From NCBI GenBank assembly GCA_945952225.1, contig CAMFHP010000015.1, positions 1 to 64,000 on the forward strand: a DNA stretch of 64,000 nucleotides, given 5' to 3'. Shown piece by piece: positions 20,889 to 32,642 of this stretch. The translations under genes and the position numbers were made by a program. The notes beneath the pieces are model-generated. The model saw only the letters and a list, made by a program, of their open reading frames with translations, was not told the origin of the DNA and searched no databases. Origin of the DNA: an uncultured Myxococcaceae bacterium. Its GTDB lineage: Bacteria > Myxococcota_A > Polyangia > Polyangiales > Ga0077539. Within the stretch, counting starts at the first letter, position 1; each line of letters starts with the position of its first letter.

Positions 20889-21281
20889 ATGGACCTCGAC
20901 GCCCTCATCGCCTCGCTGAAATCCCAGGTGCTCGGCTCGCTCGAAGCGCGCGTGTACGAGCAGGCCGTGTCTCGCAACCTCGTCGACACCGTGCTCCGCG
21001 AGCTCGTGGAGTCTGCGATCGAGCGCCTCCAGGTGGAGCTCCCCATGGCCGCGAGCGTGGGCGGCGCGCTGCTCGGTCTGCTGGGCTCCGTGGCCCCCAC
21101 GGTGCGCTCGCTGGGCCTCGACACGCAGCTCGCGGGGCTCATCCGTCAGGCGGGCGTCGACGCGGCCATGCGCGACACGGTGATCCGCGCGATCACGCGC
21201 TACCTCAACGAGAACGGCGGGCACCTCATGGAGGTCGCCGTCGACGCCGCGGTGAAGAAGCTCACCGCCGCGCAGGGGTAG
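20889..21281 (+). CDS. Helical protein of unknown function
   Basis: 130 aa starting MDLDALIASLKSQVLGSLEA. Predicted all-helical and amphipathic; a mildly hydrophobic Gly-rich stretch (AASVGGALLGLLGSVAPTV) at 57-75 could be a membrane-associated helix. No Cys, no known motif. The ATG at 20889 is preferred to the earlier in-frame one at 20823, whose residues look non-coding. Ends 7 bp before the convergent MFS gene. Confidence 0.6.
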   Translation: MDLDALIASLKSQVLGSLEARVYEQAVSRNLVDTVLRELVESAIERLQVELPMAASVGGALLGLLGSVAPTVRSLGLDTQLAGLIRQAGVDAAMRDTVIRAITRYLNENGGHLMEVAVDAAVKKLTAAQG

Positions 21282-21288
21282 CGCACGC

Positions 21289-22440
21289 TCACGCCGCGGC
21301 CTCTCCACGCGGCGCCGTCGCCATGAGCACCGCCGCGAGGCCCGAGCACACCGCCGCCAGCGCGAAGATCGCGCGCACGCCCTCGACGCCGCCGAGCGCG
21401 CCCCCGATGGCCAGCGCGAGCGCGCTCCCGCCGCCGAAGACCACCGTGTACTGAATGCCCTGCGCCGACGCGCGGAGCTCGGGCGGCGCCGCGCGGTCGA
21501 GCAGCTCCACCGCCGCGAGAAAGTACGTCGCGAAGGCCACCGCGTGGAGCGACTGCGTGAGCCCGAGCACCCACGGCGACTCGGCCCGCGCGATCACCGC
21601 CCAGCGCAGCACGCTCATCGCGAACGAGAGCGCCATCGTGCGCTCGGGGCCGACGCGCGCGATCCACGGACGCGCCCACACCATCACCGCGACCTCGCAC
21701 GCGACGCCCACCGCGATCGAGGCCCCGCTCCACGCGCCCCCCGCACGCCGCGCAAACCACGTGGGAAAGAGGTTGTCGTACGGCGCCAGGCCCATCTGCT
21801 GGAGCACGCCCGCCGCGAGCACGCGCAGCACGCGAGGGTCGCGCGCGAGACGCACGAACGAAGGCCAGAGCGAAGGTCCGCGATGAGCGGGCGCCGCAGG
21901 CAGACTCCGCACGCACACCGTCGCGAGCGCGAGGAGCGCCGCCGCCAGCGCGAGCGCGGGCCATGGACCGTGCCCGTCGAGCAGCACCCCCGCGGCGAGT
22001 GTGGCGACGAGGTAGCCCGCGCTGCCGAAGGCCCGCACGCGTCCGAAGGCCGTGCCCGTGCGCTGCGACCACGCGAGGAGCACCGCGTCGGCGAGGGCGC
22101 CCACGGGCGCGCGAAACACCGTGTAGAGCAGCACCGCGGCGGCCACCTGCGCGGGCGTGTGCGCGAGGGCCACGAGCGCAAAGGTCACCAGCGAGCCCGT
22201 CGAGACCCACTGGAGCACCCGCGTCGGGGCGCGCACGAGGTCGGCGAGGTACGTCCACAGGGGCGTCACCACCACGCGCACGAGGGGAAGCGCCGCGAGC
22301 ACCCAGGCCGTCGAACGCGCCCCGAGACCGCGCCCTTCGAGGAACGACGCCATGAACGGACCGAAGGCGCCGATGGCCGCGATCCACGCGAAATAGAAGG
22401 CCGCCAGCGGGGTCGCGCCGCGGTCTTCTCCGTCGCTCAC
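21289..22440 (-). CDS. Major facilitator superfamily transporter
   Basis: 383 aa with about 12 hydrophobic helices. The N-terminus (LAAFYFAWIAAIGAFGPFMASFLEGRGL) and later RVRAFGSAGYLVATLAAG match the MFS_1-like/3-phenylpropionate-nucleoside permease group (PF12832 type). GTG start at 22440 overlaps the stop of the EI24 gene by 4 nt, so it is translated as the third gene of a murC-EI24-MFS operon. Substrate unknown; the context with murC might hint at cell-wall material but this is speculation. Confidence 0.85.
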   Translation of the reverse strand: MSDGEDRGATPLAAFYFAWIAAIGAFGPFMASFLEGRGLGARSTAWVLAALPLVRVVVTPLWTYLADLVRAPTRVLQWVSTGSLVTFALVALAHTPAQVAAAVLLYTVFRAPVGALADAVLLAWSQRTGTAFGRVRAFGSAGYLVATLAAGVLLDGHGPWPALALAAALLALATVCVRSLPAAPAHRGPSLWPSFVRLARDPRVLRVLAAGVLQQMGLAPYDNLFPTWFARRAGGAWSGASIAVGVACEVAVMVWARPWIARVGPERTMALSFAMSVLRWAVIARAESPWVLGLTQSLHAVAFATYFLAAVELLDRAAPPELRASAQGIQYTVVFGGGSALALAIGGALGGVEGVRAIFALAAVCSGLAAVLMATAPRGEAAA

Positions 22441-23204
22441 AACACCTTCTCGGGCAGCGCGCGCTCGCGACGCACGACGAGGTGCGTGGCGCCTGCGACG
22501 CCGATGGGCAGCACGAAGAGTCCCGCGCCGGGCACGAGCAGCACGAGGGCCGCCATCGCGCCGAAGGAGAAGGCCGCGCCGAGGTTCGCGCGCATCCACG
22601 CGAGCCGCGCGCGCACGCCCATCTGCCGCTGGCTGAGGGGATAGTCGAGCATGTCCCACGCGACGAGGAGCGCGGTCACCGCGAACTTCAACGGCAGCGT
22701 GACCACCATCGCAGGCGGCACGAAGAGCTCGACCACCGTGAGCAGCCCCAACACCGGAAGCGCCACCGCGAGCGAGGTGAGCGTCACGCGCAGGCCGCGG
22801 AGCACGCCGTCGAGGAGCGGTCCGTCGGGGCGCACCACGCCGCCGAGCGCGGCCTCGTGGGTGCGCGCGAGGTCGTCAAGCGCAGGGCCTGAGAGCGGCT
22901 GCGCGAGCGCCACACCGACCAGCGCCACGAGCGGGAGCATCGCGACGGAGAGCACCACGCGAAACACCGTGGCGGCCGTTCCGTCGGCGGCGATTCCGAG
23001 GAGCGCGGCGAGGCCTTCGGCGAGCTTCGAAGCGCCCCACACGGCGGGCACCGCGAGCGCGAGCGTGGTGCACACCGCGGCGATCACCGGCACGATCGCG
23101 TAGCGCCAGCTCGACGGACGCAGCACCACGAAGCGCGCCCCCGCCGCGAACGACGACGCGCCATCGAGCGCGCGCGGTTGCGCCGGGGCCGCGAGCTCGC
23201 TCAC
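22437..23204 (-). CDS. EI24/CysZ-like membrane protein
   Basis: 255 aa with several membrane helices (about 38-60, 85-110, 143-165, 175-190, 210-235). The pattern [19 protein letters not shown] at the start, [14 protein letters not shown] and the [13 protein letters not shown] motif with the following Arg-rich helix are typical of the EI24 domain family, which includes the sulfate channel CysZ. GTG start overlaps the murC stop by 4 nt and its own stop overlaps the MFS start, giving a tightly coupled operon. No sulfate-assimilation gene is nearby, so CysZ function is not implied. Confidence 0.85.
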   Translation of the reverse strand: MSELAAPAQPRALDGASSFAAGARFVVLRPSSWRYAIVPVIAAVCTTLALAVPAVWGASKLAEGLAALLGIAADGTAATVFRVVLSVAMLPLVALVGVALAQPLSGPALDDLARTHEAALGGVVRPDGPLLDGVLRGLRVTLTSLAVALPVLGLLTVVELFVPPAMVVTLPLKFAVTALLVAWDMLDYPLSQRQMGVRARLAWMRANLGAAFSFGAMAALVLLVPGAGLFVLPIGVAGATHLVVRRERALPEKVL

Positions 23205-24583
23205 GTCGCCCTCGCCTGGAGCCGCGCGAGCAGCGCGCGCACCGACTGGTTGATGTCACCCGCGCCCAGCGCGATCACCATGTCGCCCGGCTGCACCAGC
23301 GCTTCGAGGCGGTCGACCACCTTCGACTTGTCGCCCTCGAAGTGCACGTGACGGTGACCGTGCTTGCGGATCGCGTCGGCGAGACGCTCGCCCGTAGCCC
23401 CCGCGATGGGCGCCTCGCCCGCGGCGTACACCTCGGTCACCACGAGCACGTCGGCCAGGTTGAAGGCCCGCGTGAACTCATGGAACAGGTCGCGCGTGCG
23501 GGTGTACCGGTGCGGCTGAAAGGCGGCGATCACCCGGCGTCCGAAGCCCGACTTCGCGGCGCGCAGCGTGGCCTCGCACTCGGCGGGGTGGTGGCCGTAG
23601 TCGTCGACGAGGGTGATGCCCTGCGACTCGCCCACGATGGTGAACCGACGCTGCACGCCCTCGAAGGTCGCGAGCGCGGCGCGCACCACGTCGAAGGGCA
23701 CGTCGAGCTCGTCGGCCACGGCGATCACCGCGAGGCAGTTGAGCACGTTGTGCTGACCGGGCACGCGCACCTCGAAGCGTCCGAGGTCTTCGCCGCGGCG
23801 GGTCACGCGGAAGCTCGTCGACGTGCCGTGAAAGCTCGTGTCGCTCGCCACGTAGTCGGCCTGCGGATTGGTGCCGTAGGTCACGTGGCGGCGCTCGATG
23901 CGCGGGAGGATCTCCTGCACGCCCGGATGGTCGAGGCACACCACCGCGAGGCCGTAGAAGGGCACGCGCTGCGCGAACTCGACGAAGGCCGTCTTGAGCG
24001 ACTCGAAGCTCCCGTGGTGGTCGAGGTGCTCGGGGTCGATGTTGGTGATGACCGCGATGGTGGGCGTGAGCTTGAGAAAGCTCCCGTCGCTCTCGTCGGC
24101 CTCGGCCACGAGGAGCTCGCCGCTGCCCGCGCGCGCGTTGGTGCCGATCGCGTTGAGCTTGCCGCCGATGACCACCGTGGGGTCGAGGTGCGCGGCCGAG
24201 AGCACCGTGGCCACGAGCGACGTGGTGGTGGTCTTGCCGTGCGAGCCCGCGATGGCGATGCCGTACTTCAAGCGCATCAGCTCGGCGAGCATCTCGGCGC
24301 GCGGAATCACCGGGATTCCAAGCTCGCGCGCCGTGGCCACCTCGGGGTTCTCCGCGGCGACGGCCGACGAGTACACCACCACGTCGGCGCCCTCGATGTG
24401 CTCCGCGCGGTGGCCCACGTAGGTCTTCGCGCCGAGCGAGTCGAGGCGGCGCGTCGTGTCGCCGGCCTTCAGGTCGCTGCCCGACACCGCGTAGCCGAGG
24501 GAGAGCAGCACCTCGGCGATGCCCGACATGCCGATGCCGCCGATGCCGATGAAGTGGATGTGTCGAACGCGTCCGCGGAACAT
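23201..24583 (-). CDS. murC: UDP-N-acetylmuramate--L-alanine ligase
   Basis: 460 aa Mur ligase that adds L-Ala to UDP-MurNAc using ATP. N-terminal Rossmann part [17 protein letters not shown], central ATP-binding P-loop [43 protein letters not shown], and C-terminal [15 protein letters not shown] and [10 protein letters not shown] all match MurC. ATG at 24583 ([16 protein letters not shown]). It sits outside any division/cell-wall cluster; its neighbours are an EI24 protein, an MFS permease and, upstream, glnS. Confidence 0.97.
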   Translation of the reverse strand: MFRGRVRHIHFIGIGGIGMSGIAEVLLSLGYAVSGSDLKAGDTTRRLDSLGAKTYVGHRAEHIEGADVVVYSSAVAAENPEVATARELGIPVIPRAEMLAELMRLKYGIAIAGSHGKTTTTSLVATVLSAAHLDPTVVIGGKLNAIGTNARAGSGELLVAEADESDGSFLKLTPTIAVITNIDPEHLDHHGSFESLKTAFVEFAQRVPFYGLAVVCLDHPGVQEILPRIERRHVTYGTNPQADYVASDTSFHGTSTSFRVTRRGEDLGRFEVRVPGQHNVLNCLAVIAVADELDVPFDVVRAALATFEGVQRRFTIVGESQGITLVDDYGHHPAECEATLRAAKSGFGRRVIAAFQPHRYTRTRDLFHEFTRAFNLADVLVVTEVYAAGEAPIAGATGERLADAIRKHGHRHVHFEGDKSKVVDRLEALVQPGDMVIALGAGDINQSVRALLARLQARAT

Positions 24584-24664
24584 AGGGGGCGCGTTGTTAC
24601 CGTCGTCGGGGCTCCGCGCGCAACTTGAACAGCCGCGCACGGAGCGTCCCGCGAGGGTGGAGCC

Positions 24665-26962
<2,298 letters not shown>

Positions 26963-27070
26963 GTTGGGACTCCGTCAAAGGGCGCGTGACGGTACTCCCA
27001 TCGCGCGCCGCGCGGAACCCGTGTCCTGACGCGCGGAGTCAGACCGCGCAGGGGAGGACGGTGCGTGCGA

Positions 27071-27517
27071 TCAGCGGCAGTCGAAGACGAGGTCCGCGGT
27101 GCGGGTCGCGCGGTCGACGGAGAAGAGCTGGTTGTTCACCGCGGTGCACGTCGCGAAGTTGGGCTGCGCGGTCACGTACATCTCCACCCGGTTGCCTGCG
27201 CAGCGCGCGGGCCACGGGATCGAGAGCCGTCCGTTCTGCACCTTGAGCCACTCGGGGCCCTGGTAGTTGAGGTACGGACGGCAGCGCTCGGCTTCGGGCT
27301 CCATCCACACCTCGTGGCGACCCTCTTCGGGGCAGTCGAAGCTCACCTGCACGCAGAGCGCACCGGTGTACGGACGCCCCCGCGGCGGCCCGTTGTTGCG
27401 AAAGAAATTGAGCGTCACGTGGGGCCACTGGCGACACGCGGCGCCCGTGCAGGGCGGCGGAATCCGTCGCGCGCAGCTCGCCATGACGGCCGCGGCGAGC
27501 GCGAGGGTGAGCGTCAT
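27071..27517 (-). CDS. Cys-rich lipoprotein of unknown function
   Basis: 148 aa. Start chosen at the ATG at 27517, which overlaps the preceding stop in an ATGA and gives the signal peptide MTLTLALAAAVMASC (lipobox VMASC). The mature part has eight or more Cys, short strands with aromatic residues (HVTLNFFRNNGPPRGRPY, GRLSIPWPARCAGNRVEMYV) and ends TADLVFDCR. It probably forms a disulfide-bonded beta domain in the periplasm or on the surface. Likely co-transcribed with the membrane-anchored protein upstream. No family recognised. Confidence 0.7.
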   Translation of the reverse strand: MTLTLALAAAVMASCARRIPPPCTGAACRQWPHVTLNFFRNNGPPRGRPYTGALCVQVSFDCPEEGRHEVWMEPEAERCRPYLNYQGPEWLKVQNGRLSIPWPARCAGNRVEMYVTAQPNFATCTAVNNQLFSVDRATRTADLVFDCR

Positions 27518-28164
27518 TCTCGGGGGCATCGCAGGTCTCGCTCGTAACGGGTGAGTCGGGCTTCGTCGAGGCGCACCTCGGGGCGCACCAGCGCGTTCAT
27601 TTCGCGGAGCCGCATGCGCACGTGTTCGGCCGCCGCGGGGTCACGAAACGCGCAGTCCATCGACGCGATGGCGGGGAGGTTGCGGGTGATGAAGCGCTCG
27701 GCGCTCTGCGGGCTTCGCGAGGCCACGATGCGGTCGACGCCATCGGCCACACGGCGCTGCGCGGCCACCTGCACGGGGTCGCGCTCGCCCACAGTCTCCG
27801 CGTGGTTGAGGTGCCCCTCGCCCTCGGCGGCTGCATCTTGATCGACGGGCAGAGGACGCGGCGGACGCGGCGTTCCACCGCCTGTGTGCGAGGGCGGCGT
27901 GGCGGCGGCGACGGTCACACCGGCATCGCACACGGGGCACGCGGGGCACTCGGGCGGCGGCGCGGGCGGGCACTCCTGCGGCGGCGGAACGAGCGCGGTG
28001 GGCGCGGGCGCAGCGACCTCCACACGACGTTCGACCACACGCGGTCCGCGCAGCAGGAGCCCCACGTTGCCGAGCAGCGAGAGCACCAGCGCGCCGGTCA
28101 CCGCGAGCAGCGCGCCGCCCCCCGAGGAGCGCGGCGGAGGCACAAGGGGATCGTCCATACTCAT
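27514..28164 (-). CDS. Single-pass membrane protein of unknown function
   Basis: 216 aa. One N-terminal transmembrane helix (GGALLAVTGALVLSLLGNVGLLL, about 15-38) followed by a Pro/Cys-rich spacer (ECPPAPPPECPACPVC) and a charged helical C-terminal half with RVADGVDRIVASRSPQSAERF. Topology is probably N-in with the bulk outside. The stop overlaps the next lipoprotein start, so the two form a small operon. Unrecognised. Confidence 0.65.
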   Translation of the reverse strand: MSMDDPLVPPPRSSGGGALLAVTGALVLSLLGNVGLLLRGPRVVERRVEVAAPAPTALVPPPQECPPAPPPECPACPVCDAGVTVAAATPPSHTGGGTPRPPRPLPVDQDAAAEGEGHLNHAETVGERDPVQVAAQRRVADGVDRIVASRSPQSAERFITRNLPAIASMDCAFRDPAAAEHVRMRLREMNALVRPEVRLDEARLTRYERDLRCPRE

Positions 28165-28277
28165 GGCGCTGCGAGAGCATCACAAAGCGCCCGCGAACAC
28201 CACCGCGAGAATGCGCGGCCGCCGCAGGGAGAATCTTCGCGCACGGCCGATGCGCACCCTGTGGCGCGACGACACAG

Positions 28278-28844
28278 TCAGCGCGCGGAGGCGTTTTCTG
28301 CTTGCGATGGGCGACGGCGCAGACCGCGATACGGCGCCGGGTCGTCACCCTCCACGAGCAGGTCGTGACGAAAGCCCGTGAGCACTTCGCCGATGCGCGC
28401 GGCGAGCGTCTCGGCGGGCGCCATGTCGAGGGGATCGGCGCCGAGCTGCGCGCGCGTCGCGACCGCGAGAGGAAGCGCTTCCGCAGGGAGCGAACCGTCG
28501 ATCACGGGCTCGCCCGACTCCTCGCCGCCGTAGCGCACGGACCACACGACGCGCCCTGCGCGATGGCACACGAGCTCGCTGCACGACGCCGCGTCGGAGC
28601 ACCAGAACCAGAGGCTCTCGCCTGCGGGCGCCGACACGCGCGCGGCGTCGCGTTCGGTGAGCTGCGAGAACCATCCGTCTCCGTCGGCGAGCACCATCGA
28701 CCACACACCGTTCTGCAACGAGAGCAGGTGCATGCCGGGCTCGGGAAGCTCACGACGTGTGCCCTCGGGCTCCCATCCGAGCTCGTGGGCGAGCGTGTGC
28801 GAGGTGTCGTTGCGACGCGCGATCCATGCCGTACGAAAGCCCAT
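28278..28844 (-). CDS. Hypothetical protein
   Basis: 188 aa, start at ATG 28844 (MGFRTAWIARRNDTSHTLA). Alternating aromatic strands (GVWSMVLADGDGWFSQL, GESLWFWCSDAASCSELVCH, GRVVWSVRYGGEESGEPV) and a C-terminal helix suggest an alpha/beta protein; the first line is typical of small proteins thought to interact with others rather than act as enzymes. It is divergent from the propeller-like gene at 28906, with 61 bp between, so the two may share a promoter region. Family unknown. Confidence 0.6.
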   Translation of the reverse strand: MGFRTAWIARRNDTSHTLAHELGWEPEGTRRELPEPGMHLLSLQNGVWSMVLADGDGWFSQLTERDAARVSAPAGESLWFWCSDAASCSELVCHRAGRVVWSVRYGGEESGEPVIDGSLPAEALPLAVATRAQLGADPLDMAPAETLAARIGEVLTGFRHDLLVEGDDPAPYRGLRRRPSQAENASAR

Positions 28845-28905
28845 GGGGCTCGGGTCTCTACGCGAGCGTTCCCATGCGGGTCCACTCTCCGGCACGCTAC
28901 GGAAC

Positions 28906-29892
28906 GTGTCGCTCGCCCCCACCGACTGCGAGGATCCGCTCGCCCACCGCTACATCCGCGTGATGCGCCTCGCGGGGCGCTCGCTCGCCGATGCGTACCT
29001 GCTCGTGCACCGCGCGCCCTCCACCGATTTCGCCGACGACGAAGGCACCGAGACCCTCGTCGTGCGCCTCGATGGAGGCCCTCCGCGCGTCGTGGCCTCG
29101 TGCGAAGGCGCCGCCCGCGACCTCGTCGTTTCACCCTCCGGAACGGTCTACGTCGCAGGCGCGCTCGACGGACGCCACGGTCTCCACATCGGCACGCCCA
29201 CCGGCGATGCGCTTCGATGGCACCGCGCGGAGCTTCCCGCCGACGCCGCGCGCGTCGAGGGCGTGTGGGCGCTCGACGACCACACCGTGTTCGCATGGGG
29301 CGGCGGATCGTTCCTGCGACCGGGCGACGAACCCACGGGCGAGCGCGCGCGCCTCGACCCGCCGTGGTGCGCGTTCTTCGACGGACACGTCTGGCGCAGC
29401 GTCCCCTCGCCCGGCCCGATCACGGCCGTGCATGGTGCCTCCGCCGACACGATCATGGCCGTCGGACGCGGCCTCGTCGCGCACTGGCGCGGTGACCGTT
29501 GGAACCGCATGGAACCGCCCGGCGACGACACCGCGAGCTTCGTCTTCGGCGCGGGCGACACGGTGCGCGCGGCGAGCTTTCAGGGCATCCTCTGGGAGGG
29601 AACGGTCTACGGCTGGAACCGTCTCGCACGCGGCCCCCACGCGATCGTCGGGCTCGCACACTGGCGCGGCGCATGGATCGTCGCAGCGGCCCACACGGGC
29701 CTCCTCCGCAGCGTCGGCGACACCTTCGAGCGCGTGGTCGCGGCGCAGGGTGTGGGGTGCCTCCACGCGGGCGACACGCTGTGCTGGAGCGGCGTGTCGG
29801 GACTCGTCGAGACGACGGACTTCACAACCTTCCACGAGCTTCGCGACACGGTCTTCGAGCGCGCGCTCGGCGGATCGTGGTGGTCGGACTGA
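28906..29892 (+). CDS. Beta-propeller-like hypothetical protein
   Basis: 328 aa from a GTG at 28906; a downstream ATG (MRLAGRSLADAYLLV) is an alternative. Repeated short strands of the form VSPSGTVYVAGALDG, WALDDHTVFAWGGG, HGASADTIMAVGRGLVAHWRGDRW, VFGAGDTVRAASFQGILWEG and WRGAWIVAAAHTGLLRSVGD repeat roughly every 40 residues, as in beta-propellers that bear no catalytic motif. No signal peptide. Role unknown. Confidence 0.6.
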   Translation: MSLAPTDCEDPLAHRYIRVMRLAGRSLADAYLLVHRAPSTDFADDEGTETLVVRLDGGPPRVVASCEGAARDLVVSPSGTVYVAGALDGRHGLHIGTPTGDALRWHRAELPADAARVEGVWALDDHTVFAWGGGSFLRPGDEPTGERARLDPPWCAFFDGHVWRSVPSPGPITAVHGASADTIMAVGRGLVAHWRGDRWNRMEPPGDDTASFVFGAGDTVRAASFQGILWEGTVYGWNRLARGPHAIVGLAHWRGAWIVAAAHTGLLRSVGDTFERVVAAQGVGCLHAGDTLCWSGVSGLVETTDFTTFHELRDTVFERALGGSWWSD

Positions 29893-29959
29893 CCGTCTGC
29901 GCGACGACCGGGTGATGCGCACTCCCGCGCCACGCAGGGCGTTGGAAGCGCCCACCCCC

Positions 29960-30775
29960 ATGCAGTACAAACCCGCGATGCCCTCGACCGACGCCCGCGC
30001 TGCGACGGACGCCGTTTCCGCACCCGCGCCACGCCGCACCACCGCCTCGATGGCAGCGCCCCTCGTGCTCGCGGTCGCGGCCCTCGCGCTGCCCGTGTCG
30101 CTGCCCGCGCAAGAGCTCAACGCGCCCGCCGCACCGCGCCCCGTACGCGGATGGCCGCAGCTCCCCGACGGCGACGTGTGCCCGAGCACCGGCACCGCGC
30201 TGCCCGGTCGCGAGAACTTCTTGAGCATCCGAAAGTTCTCGCCGGTGCTTCCCATGGAGGGTTGCAGCGCGCGCTGGAACGACGGTCTCTACCGACACTT
30301 CTTTCGCGGCAGCCCGCCGAGTCGCGCCGGTGTGGAGTGTCTCGGCACCGCGCTCGGGGTGAACCACATCATCGACATGCGGCGCACGGGCGAGATCCGC
30401 ATCGACTCGCGCGCCGGTGGAATCCGCTCGGAAGAAGCGGTCGTGACGGAGTTCAACGCGCGTCACCCCGAGCGTCCGATGCACTACTTCAACGTGCAGA
30501 CGACCCGCGACACGCCGAGCGAGAACGAGCGCCAGCTCGGCAACGTCGTTCACTACGTACAAGACGCGCTGCGCGACGATCCCTCGGCGGTGTTCTACGT
30601 GCACTGCCGCGCGGGCCGCGACCGCACCGGCGTCGTCGTGGCGGCGATCGAGTCGCTCGTGGGCGAGTGTCCGTGGCCCGGTGTGCGGCGACGGCTGTTC
30701 TCATTCCACTTCGGATACAACTACGTAGAGCCGCTGCTGCGCCCGTTGGAGCACCTGCTCCACGTCGGGCGGTAG
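29960..30775 (+). CDS. Exported protein tyrosine/dual-specificity phosphatase
   Basis: 271 aa. The N-terminal part has a hydrophobic segment (MAAPLVLAVAALALPVSLPAQ, about 31-51) that looks like a signal peptide with cleavage after PAQ. The catalytic domain has the Cys-phosphatase signature VHCRAGRDRTG (HCxxxxxR; Cys216, Arg222) and an upstream IIDMRRTGEIR strand typical of DSP/PTP enzymes acting on proteins, inositol phosphates or similar. Because it is likely exported, the substrate would be periplasmic or foreign. Alternative start at the ATG at 29978. Convergent with the nucleotidyltransferase gene (4 bp gap). Confidence 0.85.
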   Translation: MQYKPAMPSTDARAATDAVSAPAPRRTTASMAAPLVLAVAALALPVSLPAQELNAPAAPRPVRGWPQLPDGDVCPSTGTALPGRENFLSIRKFSPVLPMEGCSARWNDGLYRHFFRGSPPSRAGVECLGTALGVNHIIDMRRTGEIRIDSRAGGIRSEEAVVTEFNARHPERPMHYFNVQTTRDTPSENERQLGNVVHYVQDALRDDPSAVFYVHCRAGRDRTGVVVAAIESLVGECPWPGVRRRLFSFHFGYNYVEPLLRPLEHLLHVGR

Positions 30776-30779
30776 GCGC

Positions 30780-31676
30780 TCACGTCGACGGTTCTCGCGT
30801 CGCGGGCTCGTCGTTCAAGGTGAGCGCGAGGTCATCGGCGATGCGCCGTCGCAGTTCGTCTTCGCGCATCGCGACGGGGTGCTGACCGTGCTCGTTCCAC
30901 ACGGCATCGACCGCGCGCTGCCACGTCTCGGCGAGCGCGTGCATCGCGGGATGCACACCGACCACACGTCCCCAGAACACCGCGCGCTCCGTGGGTCCTG
31001 CGAGCGCGGTGAAGTGCACCTCGCCGCGCAGGTAGCGCCGCGCCACGGCCACCATCTCGCGATACTCGGGCACCGCAACGCTCGCTCCCCGCTCCCACGC
31101 GGCCTGCACGGTGAGACGCGGCCATCGTGTGCACCATCCCTTGTCGCGCACCCGCTGTTCGAAGACGCGCGCATCGAGGATCGCCGGACTCGGACGCAGC
31201 ACGAGCGCGAAGAGATCACCGAGTCCCCACGGAGCGATCACGTGCAGCACGTCGGACGCATCGAGCGCGACGGCCACCGCGGTGGCGGTCTCGGGCCAAA
31301 CGCGCAGCGCCGCCTCCACGGAGGGATAGGGGTCGACCGCACGACCGAGGGACGCGGACTGCCAGCGGTGCACCGTCGACTGATCGGTGAGCTCCCAGCG
31401 GTGCTGCGGAAGCCGTGACGCCAGCGCCTCGCGGTGCGCCTCCGCCGACTGCGACGAGCCGAAGTACACAACGTCGACGTCGCCCTCGGGAGGCACTGCA
31501 TCGACGCCATGCAGCGCGTTCCACACGGTGTTGCGCACGGCGCCCGCGCCCACAAAGGCCCCGGTGGGACCGTGGTCACGCACGGCGCGGAGCACCTCCA
31601 TGAGCCACGGGGTTCCGCGCACGATGGCGTCGAGCGCAGGCCGCAGCGCGCGCGTGTCGTGAACGTCGGCGGTCAT
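30780..31676 (-). CDS. Nucleotidyltransferase-family protein (NTP_transf_6-like)
   Basis: 298 aa. The N-terminal part matches the COG3575/PF06042 nucleotidyltransferase type: FVGAGAVRNTVWNALHG followed by EGDVDVVYFG, where Asp66 and Asp68 would bind metal. The segments around SLGRAVDPYPSVEAALRVWPETATAVAV and LGDLFALVLRPSP continue the family. A C-terminal ~60 residues (MHALAETWQRAVDAVWNEH) are extra. Probably transfers a nucleotide to an unknown acceptor; not part of an obvious toxin-antitoxin pair. ATG at 31676. Confidence 0.8.
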   Translation of the reverse strand: MTADVHDTRALRPALDAIVRGTPWLMEVLRAVRDHGPTGAFVGAGAVRNTVWNALHGVDAVPPEGDVDVVYFGSSQSAEAHREALASRLPQHRWELTDQSTVHRWQSASLGRAVDPYPSVEAALRVWPETATAVAVALDASDVLHVIAPWGLGDLFALVLRPSPAILDARVFEQRVRDKGWCTRWPRLTVQAAWERGASVAVPEYREMVAVARRYLRGEVHFTALAGPTERAVFWGRVVGVHPAMHALAETWQRAVDAVWNEHGQHPVAMREDELRRRIADDLALTLNDEPATREPST

Positions 31677-31689
31677 GCGGGACGCGCGA

Positions 31690-31905
31690 TCAGCCGCCGC
31701 GCGTCGCGAGCACGTGGGCCACGATCGCGTTCGCGTGACCGTGCCCCAGACCGTGCTCGGACTTGAGCCACGCGACGAGCTCCATGTGCTTCAGGTCGCG
31801 GCGCGTTCCCACGAGCGACAACCAGTGATCCATGGGTTTGCCGTACTTCTTCTCGATCGAGGGGAAGTACGACGCAGGTCCCCGCACCTTCTCATCGGTT
31901 GCCAT
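31690..31905 (-). CDS. DUF4287 domain protein
   Basis: 71 aa, a typical stand-alone DUF4287: SYFPSIEKKYGKPMDHWLSL, LKHMELVAWLKSEHGLGHGHANAIVAHVL. The helix-rich segment is also found fused to DUF5655 and other proteins. A strong SD (aaggag) lies 8 nt before the ATG, unusual for the window. It is 13 bp upstream of the nucleotidyltransferase gene on the same strand and so probably shares its transcript. Function unknown. Confidence 0.88.
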   Translation of the reverse strand: MATDEKVRGPASYFPSIEKKYGKPMDHWLSLVGTRRDLKHMELVAWLKSEHGLGHGHANAIVAHVLATRGG

Positions 31906-32005
31906 CGAAGCTCCTTCTGCGATCGAGCAGGCACGACGCCCGTCGCACGCGCGTCCTCGCGTACGTGGTTGCGCTCGCCGCGGTCAAAGAACGCGCACGA
32001 CCCCC

Positions 32006-32545
32006 TCACGCACCGAGCGAGGCGAGGAGCGCGCGGCCCGCGGGCCATGCGCCGAGACCGCTGTCGGCGTTGAGGTGTCCCGCGGCGCCCACGTCGACAA
32101 AGCGGCTCCCCCACGTCGTCGCACACCGCCGCGCGAACGCGATGGACCCATAGGGATCATCGGTGCTCGCCACCACGACGCTCGGCACGTTCCACCGCAC
32201 GGTCGGGACCGGCGCAAACCCCTCGATCTCCGGCGGAAACCCCTCGCCCGTCGGATCGGGCACGGCGACGAGCAGCGCCGCCGCGAAGGTCGCACCGCCA
32301 CGCGCGACGAGGTGCGCGACGGTGAGGCATCCGAGGCTGTGCGCGACGAGCACCACCGAAGGCCCCGCGCGCGCGATGGCCGCGGCGAGTGTGTCGACCC
32401 ACTCGTCACACCGCGGGTGATCCCAGTCGCGTTGCACCACGCGCACGAACGCGGGATCGGCCTCTTCCCACAACGTCTGCCAATGGCGCGGCCCGGAGTT
32501 GCCATAGCCGGGAACGATCAGCACCGGAGTCGTCACGCGGTGCAT
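32006..32545 (-). CDS. RBBP9/YdeN-family serine hydrolase
   Basis: 179 aa alpha/beta-hydrolase. VLIVPGYGNSGPRHWQTLWE at the N-terminus and nucleophile elbow LVAHSLGCLTVAHLV (Ser70) are the family marks; the acid is probably the Asp in STDDPYGS and the His is in AGHLNADSGLG. Length fits (about 180-190). Start at ATG 32545 (MHRVTTPVLIVPG); the frame is open upstream but reads as Arg/Ala-rich filler. Cytoplasmic esterase of unknown substrate. Confidence 0.9.
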   Translation of the reverse strand: MHRVTTPVLIVPGYGNSGPRHWQTLWEEADPAFVRVVQRDWDHPRCDEWVDTLAAAIARAGPSVVLVAHSLGCLTVAHLVARGGATFAAALLVAVPDPTGEGFPPEIEGFAPVPTVRWNVPSVVVASTDDPYGSIAFARRCATTWGSRFVDVGAAGHLNADSGLGAWPAGRALLASLGA

Positions 32546-32642
32546 CCTCGCACGCGAGCGCATCGCGCCGCGAGGTTGCGCCGATCCCGTGCGCGCACCC
32601 GCCGTCGTCGCACCTCGCGCGGATGCTCCGGTCCGACGGCCC

